A DNA stretch of 50,384 nucleotides from Prevotella sp. UBA2746 (GTDB lineage: Bacteria > Bacteroidota > Bacteroidia > Bacteroidales > Bacteroidaceae). The position numbers were made by a program, and so were the translations under genes. Shown here piece by piece: positions 21,977-31,642 of the stretch. The notes under the pieces were generated by a model that had not been told where the DNA came from, did no database searches, and was given only the letters and a program-made list of their open reading frames with translations. The stretch lies in assembly GCA_002353555.1 (NCBI GenBank), contig DEJO01000031.1, positions 1-50,384 on the forward strand, written 5' to 3'. Positions within the stretch are counted from its first letter, which is position 1, and every line of letters starts with the position of its first letter.

Positions 21977-22060
21977 TAAGCGAAGCGATAACTCCATTTA
22001 ACTACTTCTTATTTCCTCATCTTCCGTGAGTTGAGTATATATAATAAGGTATAGGGCTTG

Positions 22061-22702
22061 TCAGAGTGAGCTGCGTGTCTCCCCTGCGTGCCAGAAGTCC
22101 GTCAGTAGGATTCGGAAAATCAGGGTAGAGTAGGCAGGGATGCCGCTTGTCGAGTTTTGCGTGGTGCCGTATCCCAGTTGGTAGGGAATGTACACATCCC
22201 AGTCGTCGTCGATGTGCATGTGTTGCAAAGCCGTCTGGAAGCCGTCGATGACATCGCTTACTCCCAAGTCAATGGGCTTGGCGGTGGCAGGATTGAACTC
22301 TCCCACCCACGAACTGTCGAACTGGTAGCCACTGGTGTAGGTCAGCGAGGGCAGCAGATGGCCGCGGTAGTGTACGCGGACCTCATCCGTCTGAATGGGC
22401 ATGCCGCTATTCTCATTGCCACTCTGGTTGACATGAACGATGATGCACCTCTCTGCGGGAACGTCTTTCGCCGTACTGTAAGAGATGGCAGGGATGATTT
22501 TCCACGTCAGGTCGCCGCCGTCAATCTTCGCTTTCGTCTCGTTATAGAGGTTCCTCCAATAGGTTTCGTTCTTATTCTGCCAGTTGGAGTACTCGTCCTC
22601 CTTGTCATTCTCTTCTTTGCACGACACCAGCAGGGTGCCCATCATGAGGAGAACGGGCAGGAATGCGAAGATTCCTTTTACCTTATTAAATATATGTGAC
22701 AT
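22061..22702 (-). CDS. FKBP-type peptidyl-prolyl isomerase lipoprotein
   Basis: 213 residues with a lipobox LLVSC (Cys28) followed by KEENDKEDE, suggesting export toward the outer membrane or surface. After a helical linker, residues about 100-207 form an FKBP domain: VRVHYRGHLL, FDSSW, IDGFQTALQHM and DDWDVYIPYQLGYG, with the last part matching the usual (I/V)P..L.YG motif. It would speed proline isomerisation of secreted proteins in the periplasm or at the surface. It follows glyS by 12 bases on the same strand and is likely co-transcribed. Confidence 0.9.
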   Translation of the reverse strand: MSHIFNKVKGIFAFLPVLLMMGTLLVSCKEENDKEDEYSNWQNKNETYWRNLYNETKAKIDGGDLTWKIIPAISYSTAKDVPAERCIIVHVNQSGNENSGMPIQTDEVRVHYRGHLLPSLTYTSGYQFDSSWVGEFNPATAKPIDLGVSDVIDGFQTALQHMHIDDDWDVYIPYQLGYGTTQNSTSGIPAYSTLIFRILLTDFWHAGETRSSL

Positions 22703-22714
22703 ACGATTTCGTTT

Positions 22715-24256
22715 TTACAGTTTCTTCAACAGGCTGGTGATGCTCACCTTGTCTTCGATGATGCTGCGCAGGTCGCTGATGGCTACACGCTCCTGTTGCA
22801 TGGTGTCGCGGTGGCGAAGGGTGACCATGCCGTCGTTGAGCGTGTCGTGGTCTACGGTGACGCAGTAGGGAGTGCCGATGGCATCCTGACGGCGGTAGCG
22901 CTTTCCGATAGAGTCTTTCTCTTCGTAGTGGGTGTTGAAGTGGAAGCGCAGGTCGTTGACAATCTCGCGTGCCTTCTCTGGCAGTCCGTCTTTCTTCACC
23001 AACGGCAGCACGGCACACTTCACGGGAGCCAGTGCCTCTGGCAGTTTCAGTACTACACGTGTCTCTCCGTTCTCCAGTTTCTCCTCCTGATAGCTGTGAC
23101 ACATGATAGAAAGGAACATGCGGTCTACACCGATAGAGGTCTCGATGACGTACGGTGTGTAGCTCTCGTTGGTTTGCGGGTCGAAGTATTTGATGCTCTT
23201 ACCAGAGAACTTCTCATGTTGTGACAGGTCGAAGTTGGTGCGGCTGTGGATACCCTCCACCTCCTTGAAGCCGAACGGCATCTTGAACTCGATGTCGGTA
23301 GCGGCATTGGCATAGTGAGCCAGCTTCTCGTGGTCGTGGAAACGGTAGTTCTCAGCACCGAAGCCGAGTGCCTGGTGCCACTTCATGCGTGTCTCCTTCC
23401 ACTTCGGGAACCAGTCGAGCTCCGTTCCGGGAGCAACGAAGAACTGCATCTCCATCTGTTCAAACTCACGCATACGGAAGATGAACTGGCGGGCAACAAT
23501 CTCGTTGCGGAATGCCTTACCGATCTGTGCGATACCGAACGGAATCTTCATGCGGCCGGTCTTCTGTACGTTCAGGTAGTTGACGAAGATGCCCTGAGCC
23601 GTCTCCGGGCGCAGGTATACTTTCATGGCACCATCGGCAGAGGCTCCCATCTCGGTAGAAAACATCAGGTTGAACTGGCGAACGTCCGTCCAGTTGCGAG
23701 TGCCGCTGATGGGGCAGACAATCTCTTCGTCGAGGATAATCTGCTTGAGTTCAGCCAGGTCGGGACCTTGCATGGCTGCGGTATAGCGCTCGTGCAGGGC
23801 ATCACGCTTCTGCTTGAGTTCGCTCACGCGCGGTGATGTGGCGAGGTACTGTTCCTCGTTGAAAGCCTCCTTGAAACGTTTACGGGCTTTCTCTACTTCC
23901 TTCTGGATCTTCTCGTCGTACTTGGCAATCTGGTCTTCGATGAGAACGTCAGCACGATAGCGCTTCTTGGAGTCGCGGTTGTCGATGAGCGGGTCGTTGA
24001 ATGCATCTACGTGACCACTCGCCTTCCATATCGTCGGGTGCATGAAGATAGCCGAGTCTATACCCACGATGTTCTCGTGGAGCAGCACCATAGACTGCCA
24101 CCAGTACTGTTTGATATTGTTTTTCAGCTCTACACCGTTCTGTCCATAGTCGTAAACGGCGCCAAGTCCGTCATAGATCTCACTACTTGGGAAGACGAAG
24201 CCATACTCTTTGCAGTGGCTTACAATCTTCTTGAATACATCTTCTTGTTGTGCCAT
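22715..24256 (-). CDS. glyS: Glycyl-tRNA synthetase, dimeric type
   Basis: Charges tRNA-Gly with glycine; class II, single-chain alpha2 type. 513 residues. Class II motifs visible: the N-terminal YGFVFPSSEIYDGLGAVYDYG, YLRPETAQGIFVNYLN, the motif 2 region IGKAFRNEIVARQFIFRMREFEQMEMQFF, and motif 3 YVIETSIGVDRMFLSIM. The C-terminal anticodon-binding fold (about 405-513) has PVKCAVLPLVKKD and GTPYCVTVDHDTLNDGMVTLRHRD. Complete. Promoter box directly upstream; FKBP gene follows at 12 bases. Confidence 0.97.
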   Translation of the reverse strand: MAQQEDVFKKIVSHCKEYGFVFPSSEIYDGLGAVYDYGQNGVELKNNIKQYWWQSMVLLHENIVGIDSAIFMHPTIWKASGHVDAFNDPLIDNRDSKKRYRADVLIEDQIAKYDEKIQKEVEKARKRFKEAFNEEQYLATSPRVSELKQKRDALHERYTAAMQGPDLAELKQIILDEEIVCPISGTRNWTDVRQFNLMFSTEMGASADGAMKVYLRPETAQGIFVNYLNVQKTGRMKIPFGIAQIGKAFRNEIVARQFIFRMREFEQMEMQFFVAPGTELDWFPKWKETRMKWHQALGFGAENYRFHDHEKLAHYANAATDIEFKMPFGFKEVEGIHSRTNFDLSQHEKFSGKSIKYFDPQTNESYTPYVIETSIGVDRMFLSIMCHSYQEEKLENGETRVVLKLPEALAPVKCAVLPLVKKDGLPEKAREIVNDLRFHFNTHYEEKDSIGKRYRRQDAIGTPYCVTVDHDTLNDGMVTLRHRDTMQQERVAISDLRSIIEDKVSITSLLKKL

Positions 24257-24284
24257 GATAATGATAAATTTGCAAATTTGGTTG

Positions 24285-24292
24285 CAAAGGTA
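24285..24292 (-). promoter_or_regulatory. glyS -7 box
   Basis: TACCTTTG on the minus strand, 28 bases before the glyS ATG. No TTTG at -33; the upstream side is a GATAATT/GACAATT simple repeat (24296-24330). Confidence 0.55.
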
Positions 24293-24367
24293 CTTATAAT
24301 AATTGATAATTGATGATTGACAATTGATATTTTTTTCCTTTGAGCTACCTCGAATGGGCTCGAATGG

Positions 24368-25927
24368 TCACCCCAGCACCCAGCCCACGAGGTAGAGCAC
24401 GATGGGGATGGTGACGGCGGCAATGCCGATGAAGTCGATGTAGACACCCGTCTTGATCATCTTCGTAATGGGGATGTAGCCACTGGCATAGACGATGGCA
24501 TTGGGCGGTGTGGAAACCGGCAGCATGAAGCCGAGCGATGACGACAGTGCAACGCCTACTGCCACAGGTACGGGGCTGAAGCCCGCCGAGACAGCGGCAC
24601 CTATCGCCAGCGGACCAATCATGTTGGTGGCTGCCGTATGGGATGTCAGCTCGGAGAGCAGCAAAGCCATCACACAGAAGACGGCAACGAGGATGAGCTG
24701 TGACGGTTCTCCGCCTAACATGGATATAATCTGGTCGCCAATCCATCCCGACAAGCCTGTGGAATACATCATTCCACCCATTGCCAGTCCGCCGCCGAAG
24801 AGGAGCAGTGTGCCCCAGTCTACGCCTGTTACAGCCTCACGCCAACGCAGGGTTTTCTTCTTGAAACTCTTGTCGGCAGGCAGGAAGAACAGCAGCAAGG
24901 CACCCACCATGGCGGCGATAGCCTCCGGGAACAGCTTGTTGTAGCCTTTCAGAATCTCGCTGTCTGTGCCATAGACCATACTCAAGATGCCTGGTGTCAC
25001 CCACAAGATGACTGCTACCAGGAACGCTACAAGCGTGTTCTTCTGTGCCATCGTCCATCGCCCTAACCCCTTCACCCTTTCGGCGATGAGGTCTTGGGCT
25101 CCCTCAATGTGCTTAATGTCGGCAGGGAACATGTGCCAAAGCACCAGGTAGGCAATGACAAAGTAGCAAATCATTGCCACAAAGCCCCATACCATCCAGT
25201 CGAAGAAAGAGATGTGGATATGTGCCAGTTCGTCGAGGAAGCCCAACATGATGATATTCGGCGGAGTGCCGATAGGGGTCAGTACGCCGCCGATAGAGCA
25301 GGCGTAAGCCGTCATGAGCATCAGTCCAGTTGCATATTTATACGTACTCAGGTTGATTTCCTTGCCTTTGGCAGCCATCATCTCGCGGATAGCCTCCAGC
25401 AATCCCAAAGCTATGGGGAACATCATCGCTGCCGTTGCCGTGTTGCTGATCCAACCGGAGCAGAGCATACATGCCAGTCCGATGGCAAGGAAGATGCGAC
25501 GTGGTGAGTCGCCCACCCATTTCATCGACATGATGCCGTAGGCAATGCGCTTATCCAAGCCGTTCACCGTCATCGCCTTGGCAATGATAAACCCACCCAT
25601 GAACAAGAATATCATGGGGTTGGCAAAAGCTGCAAAAGCATCTTTCATCTTGACGATGCCCAATACCACGCAGAGTGTCGGACCGACAAGCGACGTCACG
25701 GGGATGGGTATCGGCTCCGTTATCCACCAGAGCGACACCAGTGTCATCACCGCCAGCAGGTGGTGAGCTTCCGGTGACAGACCGGCAATGGGTGTAAACC
25801 ATACGATGAGTGCACAGATGGGTCCGCAGAAAGAACCAATCATTCTTCTTCTACGGTCAAATTTCGAATCTTCTTCTTGTGCGATTGCTTGTTCAGCTGT
25901 AGCTGTCTCTTTCATGTTTTTGTCCAT
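24368..25927 (-). CDS. SLC13/DASS family anion transporter
   Basis: Sodium-coupled uptake of dicarboxylates (or sulfate) across the inner membrane. 519 residues, about eleven membrane segments. Two SNT-type motifs define the family: SNTATAAMMFP in the first half and SHTAATNMIGP in the second, with TPIGTPPN and STPPNAIVYASG after them. N-terminal 30 residues are charged and cytoplasmic. Substrate (succinate, malate, citrate, sulfate) cannot be told. Ends 111 bases before the glyS start on the same strand, with glyS having its own -7 box. Confidence 0.9.
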   Translation of the reverse strand: MDKNMKETATAEQAIAQEEDSKFDRRRRMIGSFCGPICALIVWFTPIAGLSPEAHHLLAVMTLVSLWWITEPIPIPVTSLVGPTLCVVLGIVKMKDAFAAFANPMIFLFMGGFIIAKAMTVNGLDKRIAYGIMSMKWVGDSPRRIFLAIGLACMLCSGWISNTATAAMMFPIALGLLEAIREMMAAKGKEINLSTYKYATGLMLMTAYACSIGGVLTPIGTPPNIIMLGFLDELAHIHISFFDWMVWGFVAMICYFVIAYLVLWHMFPADIKHIEGAQDLIAERVKGLGRWTMAQKNTLVAFLVAVILWVTPGILSMVYGTDSEILKGYNKLFPEAIAAMVGALLLFFLPADKSFKKKTLRWREAVTGVDWGTLLLFGGGLAMGGMMYSTGLSGWIGDQIISMLGGEPSQLILVAVFCVMALLLSELTSHTAATNMIGPLAIGAAVSAGFSPVPVAVGVALSSSLGFMLPVSTPPNAIVYASGYIPITKMIKTGVYIDFIGIAAVTIPIVLYLVGWVLG

Positions 25928-25968
25928 AGGTTAGGGTCTTGGGACGGTATAAAAATCGAATTTTGCTG

Positions 25969-25976
25969 CAAATTTA
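25969..25976 (-). promoter_or_regulatory. SLC13 gene -7 box
   Basis: TAAATTTG on the minus strand, 42 bases before the ATG; no clear -33 box. Confidence 0.5.
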
Positions 25977-26019
25977 AATATTTTTCTCCATATATTGATG
26001 TTTTTAGAGAAAAGTTTTG

Positions 26020-26027
26020 TATATTTG
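26020..26027 (+). promoter_or_regulatory. -7 box for the membrane protein-parC unit
   Basis: TATATTTG with an ATTG 22 bases upstream; leader about 50 bases to ATG 26083. Confidence 0.55.
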
Positions 26028-26082
26028 CAAATGCGAAAAAGTAAAACGTACTGAAAACTTTCAAATCTAATTCTAAGCAAAT

Positions 26083-26397
26083 ATGAATAGTTCAGTTATC
26101 ATTGTCGGCATTATCTTCCTGATTGGGATCGGGTTGGTACTCTACAAGTACAGGCATCGAAAGAGTCTTCATGACAACGTAGATCAACTGAAAAAGGTCA
26201 TCGGCATGATTTATGCAGAGCGGGAGACGGACTTGATTACTCAGAACAAGCTCATCAAAGGGCTGAAAGTGCACCTGGGCATCAACGAGAAAATGGCGTT
26301 GAAGCTCATCGGCAAGGCGCGCCACGAGAACCTTGTGGAGCCCGACTTGTCGGATATCCACAAATCTGGAAAGATAAGATACAAGAAGAATTTCTGA
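26083..26397 (+). CDS. Hypothetical membrane-anchored protein, 104 residues
   Basis: One N-terminal membrane helix (about 5-22, VIIVGIIFLIGIGLVLYKY) followed by a basic, helical cytoplasmic part with KKVIGMIYAERET and GLKVHLGINEKMALKLIGKARHEN. The C-terminus resembles a small winged-helix or HTH-like tail but I cannot assign it. It ends 12 bases before parC and is expected to be on the same mRNA. Function unknown. Confidence 0.75.
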   Translation: MNSSVIIVGIIFLIGIGLVLYKYRHRKSLHDNVDQLKKVIGMIYAERETDLITQNKLIKGLKVHLGINEKMALKLIGKARHENLVEPDLSDIHKSGKIRYKKNF

Positions 26398-26409
26398 AAA
26401 CCATAAACC

Positions 26410-29121
26410 ATGACCGACGAAGAGAAGATAGAAGAAGAGCTTTTGAACGAAACCGAGACATCCGACTACAAGCCTGCCAACAGGTTTGATGCTTCTGCCG
26501 TGCACCACCTTAGCGGCATGTATCAGAACTGGTTCCTGGACTATGCCTCATATACCATATTAGACCGTGCCGTTCCTCACATCGAAGACGGACTGAAACC
26601 CGTGCAGCGACGTATCCTGCACTCGATGAAACGCATGGACGATGGCAGATATAATAAGGTGGCGAACATTGTCGGACACACCATGCAGTTCCATCCTCAT
26701 GGCGATGCCAGTATCGGCGATGCCCTTGTACAGTTGGGACAGAAGGAACTGCTCATCGACACTCAGGGCAACTGGGGCAACATCTTGACTGGTGACCGGG
26801 CTGCCGCACCGCGATATATCGAGGCACGCCTCTCTAAGTTTGCACTCGATACGGTCTTTAATCCCAAGACCACCGAGTGGCAACTCTCCTACGACGGTCG
26901 CAACAAAGAGCCTGTCGTGCTGCCGGTGAAGTTTCCGTTGCTGTTGGCACAGGGTGCTGAAGGTATTGCCGTAGGTCTTTCCACCAAGATTCTTCCACAC
27001 AACTTCTGTGAGATTTGCGATGCTGCCATCAGCTATCTGCGCAACGAAGAGTTCCATCTATACCCCGACTTCCCCACAGGAGGCAGCATTGACGTGTCGA
27101 AATACAACGACGGGCAGCGGGGTGGTGTGCTGAAGGTGCGTGCCAAGATAGACAAACTCGACCAGAAGACACTCGTCATCCGTGAGATACCCTTCTCGAA
27201 AACCACTTCGACACTGATCGACTCTATCCTGAAAGCTGTTGAAAAGGGAAAGATCAAAGCCAAGAAGGTGGAAGACAATACCGCTGCCGATGCGGAAATC
27301 CTGGTGCACCTCGCCCCAGGAACGTCATCAGACAAGACCATCGACGCCCTCTATGCCTTCTCCGATTGCGAAATCAACATCTCGCCCAACTGTTGTGTCA
27401 TCGAAGACAACAAACCGAAGTTCCTTACCGTCAGCGACGTGTTGCGTTCTTCGGTCGATTTCACCAAATCGCTGTTGCGTAAGGAACTGGAGATTCGCAA
27501 GCATGAACTGGAGGAACAGCTTTTCTTTGCTTCTTTGGAGCGCATCTTCATCGAGGAGCGCATCTACAAAGGAAAGCCTTTCGAGAATGCCACCTCCACC
27601 GACCAGCTCTGCGAGTACATTGACGAACGGCTCACACCTTTCTATCCGCAGTTCATCCGTGAGGTGCGCAAAGAGGACATCCTGCGCCTGCTGGAAATCA
27701 AGATGCAGCGCATTGCCAAGTTCTCTAAGGACAAGAACGACGAGCTCATTGCCCGCATCGAGGCAGAGATAGCCGAGATCAACAAAGACTTGGGACGCAT
27801 GACGCAGGTCACCATCCGCTGGTTTGAGTTCATCAAGAATAAGTATGGTGCCGAGCATCCGCGCAAGACGGAAATCAAGAACTTTGAAACTATCGTTGCC
27901 GCCAAGGTTGCAGAAGCCAACCAGAAGCTCTACATCAACCGCAACGAGGGCTTCATCGGTACAGGACTGAAGAAGGACGAGTTTGTCTGCAACTGTTCCG
28001 ACATTGACGACATCATCATCTTCTATAAGGATGGCAAGTATAAGGTCATCCGCGTAGCAGAGAAAATCTTCGTAGGCAAGAACGTGTTGTACGTTCAGGT
28101 GTTTAAGAAGAATGACAAGCGCACCACCTACAATGTGGTCTATCGCGACGGGAAGAAGGGACCATACTACATCAAACGCTTCAACATCCCGTCGATAACC
28201 CGCGACAAGGATTATGATGTCACCCAGGGAACACCGGGATCCAAGGTGATGTATTTCACCGCCAACCCCAACGGCGAGGCAGAAATCATCAAGATTACCC
28301 TCGATGCCAGCGTGCAGGTCACCAATCCGCGCATGAGCATCTTCTTGGAGCGCAACTTTGCCAACATCCTCATCAAGGGACGGGCGGCACGCGGTAACGT
28401 GATAACCAAGAAGCCTATCCACCGCATCGGCCTGAAAAGTCACGGTCACTCCACGCTTGGAGGCAGGAAGGTGTGGTTCGACCCTGATGTCAACCGTATC
28501 AACTACGAGGAACACGGACGCTTCCTCGGTGAGTTCAACGATGGTGAGAGCATCCTTGTGGTTCTGAAGAACGGTGAGTTCTATCTCAGTAACTTCGATG
28601 CCAACAACCATTATGAAGACAATATCCTGCTCATTGAGAAGTTCGACGAGCAGAAGGTGTGGACGGCAGTGCTCTATGATGCTGACAATCAGGGCTATCC
28701 ATACGTGAAACGCTTCTACATGGAAGCCAGCAAAAAGCACCAGAACTTCCTTGGCGACAACCCGGAGTCGCGTCTCGTCATTCTCAGCGAACAAGTCTAT
28801 CCGCGCTTGAATGTCACGTTCGGTGGAGACGACAGCAGCCGTCCGCCGATGGAGATTGACGTGGAACAGTTTATCGGCGTAAAGGGATTCAAGGCAAAAG
28901 GTAAGCGCATCAGCACCTGGCAGATAGACCATATCGAGGAGCTGGAACCGTTACGCTTCCCGGAGCCAGAACAGGAAGCAGATGACGATTCCGTTCTGTC
29001 TGAGTCATCGGCTGACACCTCCTCGGTAGAAGAAGACCTCGACCCTGATGCCGGCAAGAGCCAGCAGCAAGTCATCGATGAAATGACGGGTCAGCTCAGT
29101 CTCTTCCCCGATGACGTGTAA
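26410..29121 (+). CDS. parC: Topoisomerase IV subunit A
   Basis: Breakage-reunion subunit that, with ParE, unlinks daughter chromosomes. 903 residues. The N-terminal core has LKPVQRRILHSM, the quinolone-determining segment HPHGDASIGDALV and the active-site tyrosine in RAAAPRYIEARL (Tyr136). The C-terminal beta-pinwheel (about 510-830) has blades with KDGKYKVIRV and ARGNVITKKPI-type strands. The acidic tail (about 845-903) is long and low in complexity. Chosen over GyrA because the pinwheel lacks a clear GyrA box (QRRGGKG) and because this HPHGDASIGDA style is what I recall from Bacteroidota ParC. parE is not in the window. Confidence 0.9.
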   Translation: MTDEEKIEEELLNETETSDYKPANRFDASAVHHLSGMYQNWFLDYASYTILDRAVPHIEDGLKPVQRRILHSMKRMDDGRYNKVANIVGHTMQFHPHGDASIGDALVQLGQKELLIDTQGNWGNILTGDRAAAPRYIEARLSKFALDTVFNPKTTEWQLSYDGRNKEPVVLPVKFPLLLAQGAEGIAVGLSTKILPHNFCEICDAAISYLRNEEFHLYPDFPTGGSIDVSKYNDGQRGGVLKVRAKIDKLDQKTLVIREIPFSKTTSTLIDSILKAVEKGKIKAKKVEDNTAADAEILVHLAPGTSSDKTIDALYAFSDCEINISPNCCVIEDNKPKFLTVSDVLRSSVDFTKSLLRKELEIRKHELEEQLFFASLERIFIEERIYKGKPFENATSTDQLCEYIDERLTPFYPQFIREVRKEDILRLLEIKMQRIAKFSKDKNDELIARIEAEIAEINKDLGRMTQVTIRWFEFIKNKYGAEHPRKTEIKNFETIVAAKVAEANQKLYINRNEGFIGTGLKKDEFVCNCSDIDDIIIFYKDGKYKVIRVAEKIFVGKNVLYVQVFKKNDKRTTYNVVYRDGKKGPYYIKRFNIPSITRDKDYDVTQGTPGSKVMYFTANPNGEAEIIKITLDASVQVTNPRMSIFLERNFANILIKGRAARGNVITKKPIHRIGLKSHGHSTLGGRKVWFDPDVNRINYEEHGRFLGEFNDGESILVVLKNGEFYLSNFDANNHYEDNILLIEKFDEQKVWTAVLYDADNQGYPYVKRFYMEASKKHQNFLGDNPESRLVILSEQVYPRLNVTFGGDDSSRPPMEIDVEQFIGVKGFKAKGKRISTWQIDHIEELEPLRFPEPEQEADDDSVLSESSADTSSVEEDLDPDAGKSQQQVIDEMTGQLSLFPDDV

Positions 29122-29206
29122 GCGTGGCAACAGCATATCGCTCACTTGTATCTGTGTGTTTACGGGGTACTTTCGTTTGAAAGTGAAAAGAAAAATGCTA
29201 TTTTCT

Positions 29207-29237
29207 TTTGCATTTTCCTCACTTCTTCGTACCTTTG
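29207..29237 (+). promoter_or_regulatory. tRNA operon promoter
   Basis: TTTG (29207-29210), 19 bases, TACCTTTG (29230-29237), 17 bases before tRNA-Val. Full match to the Bacteroidota pattern. Confidence 0.8.
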
Positions 29238-29254
29238 CCCCGCATTTAGCACTT

Positions 29255-29328
29255 GTCGGCATAGCTCAGTTGGTTAGAGTATCACCTTGACATGGTGGGG
29301 GTCCTTGGTCCGAATCCAAGTGTCGACA
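29255..29328 (+). tRNA. tRNA-Val (GAC)
   Basis: Cloverleaf: acceptor GTCGGCA / TGTCGAC, D-arm GCTC...GAGT, anticodon arm CACC-TTGACAT-GGTG (anticodon GAC), T-arm CTTGG-TCCGAAT-CCAAG. The T-loop reads TCCGAAT, so position 55 is C rather than the near-universal T. Terminal CCA is not encoded (CC then G follows). Confidence 0.9.
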
Positions 29329-29375
29329 CCGATAGATAGGAGGAATCACTCCCGTGGTTCCTCTTTTTTCTGAAA

Positions 29376-29460
29376 GCGCCTGTGGCGGAATTGGCAGACG
29401 CGCTAGACTTAGGATCTAGTGTCTTACGACGTGCAGGTTCGATTCCTGTCGGGCGCACCA
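29376..29460 (+). tRNA. tRNA-Leu (TAG)
   Basis: Acceptor GCGCCTG / CGGGCGC with an encoded ACCA end, long variable arm (GTGTCTTACGACGT), anticodon loop CTTAGGA giving TAG, standard T-loop TTCGATT. It follows tRNA-Val by 47 bases and shares its promoter. Confidence 0.95.
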
Positions 29461-29491
29461 TCTTCCCCAATCACTTTATTGGATAAAAAAT

Positions 29492-29524
29492 GAGGAGCAG
29501 TCTGAACGTTCAGGACTGCTCCTC
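29492..29524. terminator. Convergent terminator, tRNA operon and secreted-protein pair
   Basis: GAGGAGCAGTC / GACTGCTCCTC 11-bp arms, with the loop itself largely palindromic (CTGAAC/GTTCAG). It lies between the tRNAs (plus) and the gene ending at 29597 (minus), so it can serve both. Confidence 0.65.
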
Positions 29525-29596
29525 TCAAATAGCTGATGATAAGCTTGTGTGTTAGTATCGTTGTGTTAGAATTTTCTTCACTTACCATCAGCCAGG

Positions 29597-31642
29597 TCAG
29601 AATCTGCCGCTGCCCGATGAATAGTTGCTCAGTGTGATGCTGCTGCCACCGCTGATGGTGGCATCGAGCTTCAGCATGCCGCCGAAGTATTCCGTACCAC
29701 CCGTGATGGTAGCACCGGAATAGACGGCAGGGGTAGAAGACGTGTAGACCACGAGCGGCTGACTGCTGCCGCCTCCGCCTTGCCCCGGTCCGAAGCCACC
29801 GCCGCTACTCGACGATTTAGCAGGAGTCTTAAAAGCTGCAACGGGTGTCGTGCCGTTGTAGAGGGCATACCAAGTGTTGCCGCTCCACGATGTTGTCTGC
29901 TTGCATGTCCCACCAGAGATGCTGACACCGTTCTCCAGCTTGCCTACGGTGATGACGGTACCGCCCTGTATGTAGAGTTTCTTCTGTTCCTCGGTGTTGG
30001 CATCGATGGCTACCTCTGCACCCGATGCGCCGATGGCGTAGACGAGACCGCCCTTGACGTAGCAGTTCCCGTTGGCGTCTATGCCGTCGTTGTTGGTGGC
30101 GTGTGCAAAGACATAGCCGTCGTTGATGGTCAGGTCGCCTTTCGAGTTGATGCCGTCATCATAGGTGTTGCAGGTAGTGTTGCCGCCATTGATGGTCAGC
30201 GTGCCCTTGCTTTCAATGCCTTCAGCACCCGTTCCAGTCGTGGTGACGTTGATGGTTCCGCCGCTGATGGTGATGTTGCCGTCAGCCTTAATGCCTTTTG
30301 CCGATGATTTGTAGTTGCTGTCCAGCCTGTCGAGTGTCTGCTCGGCATTGTTAAATGACGATTCAAACGTTCCGTTGTAGAGCGTGTTGTTGTAGTAGAC
30401 TACACGTCCACCCTGAGTGTTGATGCCGATGGTGCCCCCACTGATGTCGAGGGTGCCGTCAACGGTGATACCCTTTCCGCCGTGTCCTGTGCTGGACAGG
30501 TTGAGTGTGCCGCCGGAAATCGTCATGTTACCGTCGGCACTCAGTCCTGCTGAAGCCTTCGTCTTGGAGTTCGTGGCATCTGATGTGTCTTCGCTCCAGA
30601 TGCCGTTGCCGCTGGTGGTGCAGGTGATGGTGCCGTCGGTAACGCGGAAGTCGCCCTCACTCTTGATGGCTTTGGCTGCATCGGCAGTGACGGCAGCAGT
30701 GATGGTACCGCCCTCGATATAGATGTTGCCGCTGTCCTCGTCGTCGTGTGCCTCGATGCCTGCCGACTCGTCGGCAAGAATCTCACCGGTACCGGTGGGG
30801 TAGGTCTCTGTATCGTCGATGTCACATTGGATTCCGTCGTCGCTGGTACCGTTGATGTTGATGGTTCCGCTTGTCATCTGGAAGTACTGACCGCAGTTGA
30901 TGCCGTCGCCGACGGCTCCCAGGACGTTGATGGTGGCATTCTTGATGGTAAAGTATTCACCCGTCTTGATGGCGTGCTTCAGGTTGCCCGTGACGTTGAG
31001 CGTCCCTTTCTGTGCGAACTCGGCATGGCCCTTGATGTAGAGACAACCCTTCTGCGCCCCCGATGCCGCATCAACGAGTGTGTTGGTGGTCCCCGTCACT
31101 ACCTTTACCTTGATGCGCTTGCCGTCTTGTATGTGTACGGCAGCACCCGAATAGACGGGTGTCTGGTTGGTCAGCACGAGTCCGTTCAGTTCTACCGTTG
31201 CCTTGGCAGCGCCCGACATATAGAACTCCCCGTCTGTAGAGGCTCCCGACAAAGTGTAGGTTATCTCGTTGGCAGAGCCTGCCGATATCAGGTCGTTGGT
31301 CAAGTCAGCGCTCTGTTCGATGGACACATGCGCTCCGCTGACGGTAGGTGTGACGTATTGTGCCACGTTTCCGGCAACGGTAACCTTGGCAGACGAACCG
31401 TCGTAAGCCACCGCTACGGCGTTGTCCGTAACGGTAGAGAAGTCAATCTTGATGCTGCTGATGTCGCTGATGTTGAAAGCCTTGCCCATGATGGTCAGCG
31501 TGGTACCCTCGGTATAGGTCATCTCACCTGCTTGTGCGGCAGGAAACTGATAGGTGACATCGCCTACAACGACATTCATGGTCTGTGAACTGGCTGTCAG
31601 CACTCCCGCTACAGCCAGAACGATGGTCATCAATCTTTTCAT
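29597..31642 (-). CDS. Secreted carbohydrate-binding protein, Cthe_2159-like
   Basis: 681 residues with signal peptide (1-19). The first 75 residues form a small module (VVGDVTYQFPA ... ISSIKIDFS). Residues about 110-600 are a right-handed beta-helix of repeated T(I/L)xxSGGTIxxx turns (ISGGTLNLSSTG, ISGGTIGINTQG, ISGGTINVTTTG, INGGNTTCNTYDDGINSKG). This is the layout of the Cthe_2159 family, whose founding member binds cellulose and pectin-like acids. A glycine-rich linker (GGGFGPGQGGGGSS) and a last sheet follow; there is no sorting tail. It overlaps the gene upstream by 4 bases (ATGA), so the two are translationally coupled. Confidence 0.82.
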   Translation of the reverse strand: MKRLMTIVLAVAGVLTASSQTMNVVVGDVTYQFPAAQAGEMTYTEGTTLTIMGKAFNISDISSIKIDFSTVTDNAVAVAYDGSSAKVTVAGNVAQYVTPTVSGAHVSIEQSADLTNDLISAGSANEITYTLSGASTDGEFYMSGAAKATVELNGLVLTNQTPVYSGAAVHIQDGKRIKVKVVTGTTNTLVDAASGAQKGCLYIKGHAEFAQKGTLNVTGNLKHAIKTGEYFTIKNATINVLGAVGDGINCGQYFQMTSGTININGTSDDGIQCDIDDTETYPTGTGEILADESAGIEAHDDEDSGNIYIEGGTITAAVTADAAKAIKSEGDFRVTDGTITCTTSGNGIWSEDTSDATNSKTKASAGLSADGNMTISGGTLNLSSTGHGGKGITVDGTLDISGGTIGINTQGGRVVYYNNTLYNGTFESSFNNAEQTLDRLDSNYKSSAKGIKADGNITISGGTINVTTTGTGAEGIESKGTLTINGGNTTCNTYDDGINSKGDLTINDGYVFAHATNNDGIDANGNCYVKGGLVYAIGASGAEVAIDANTEEQKKLYIQGGTVITVGKLENGVSISGGTCKQTTSWSGNTWYALYNGTTPVAAFKTPAKSSSSGGGFGPGQGGGGSSQPLVVYTSSTPAVYSGATITGGTEYFGGMLKLDATISGGSSITLSNYSSGSGRF

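Noticed and set aside
27328..28932. 534-codon open frame on the minus strand opposite parC
   Set aside because: It is the mirror of a clear topoisomerase reading frame; composition is hydrophobic/valine-rich noise with no signal peptide, motif or promoter.
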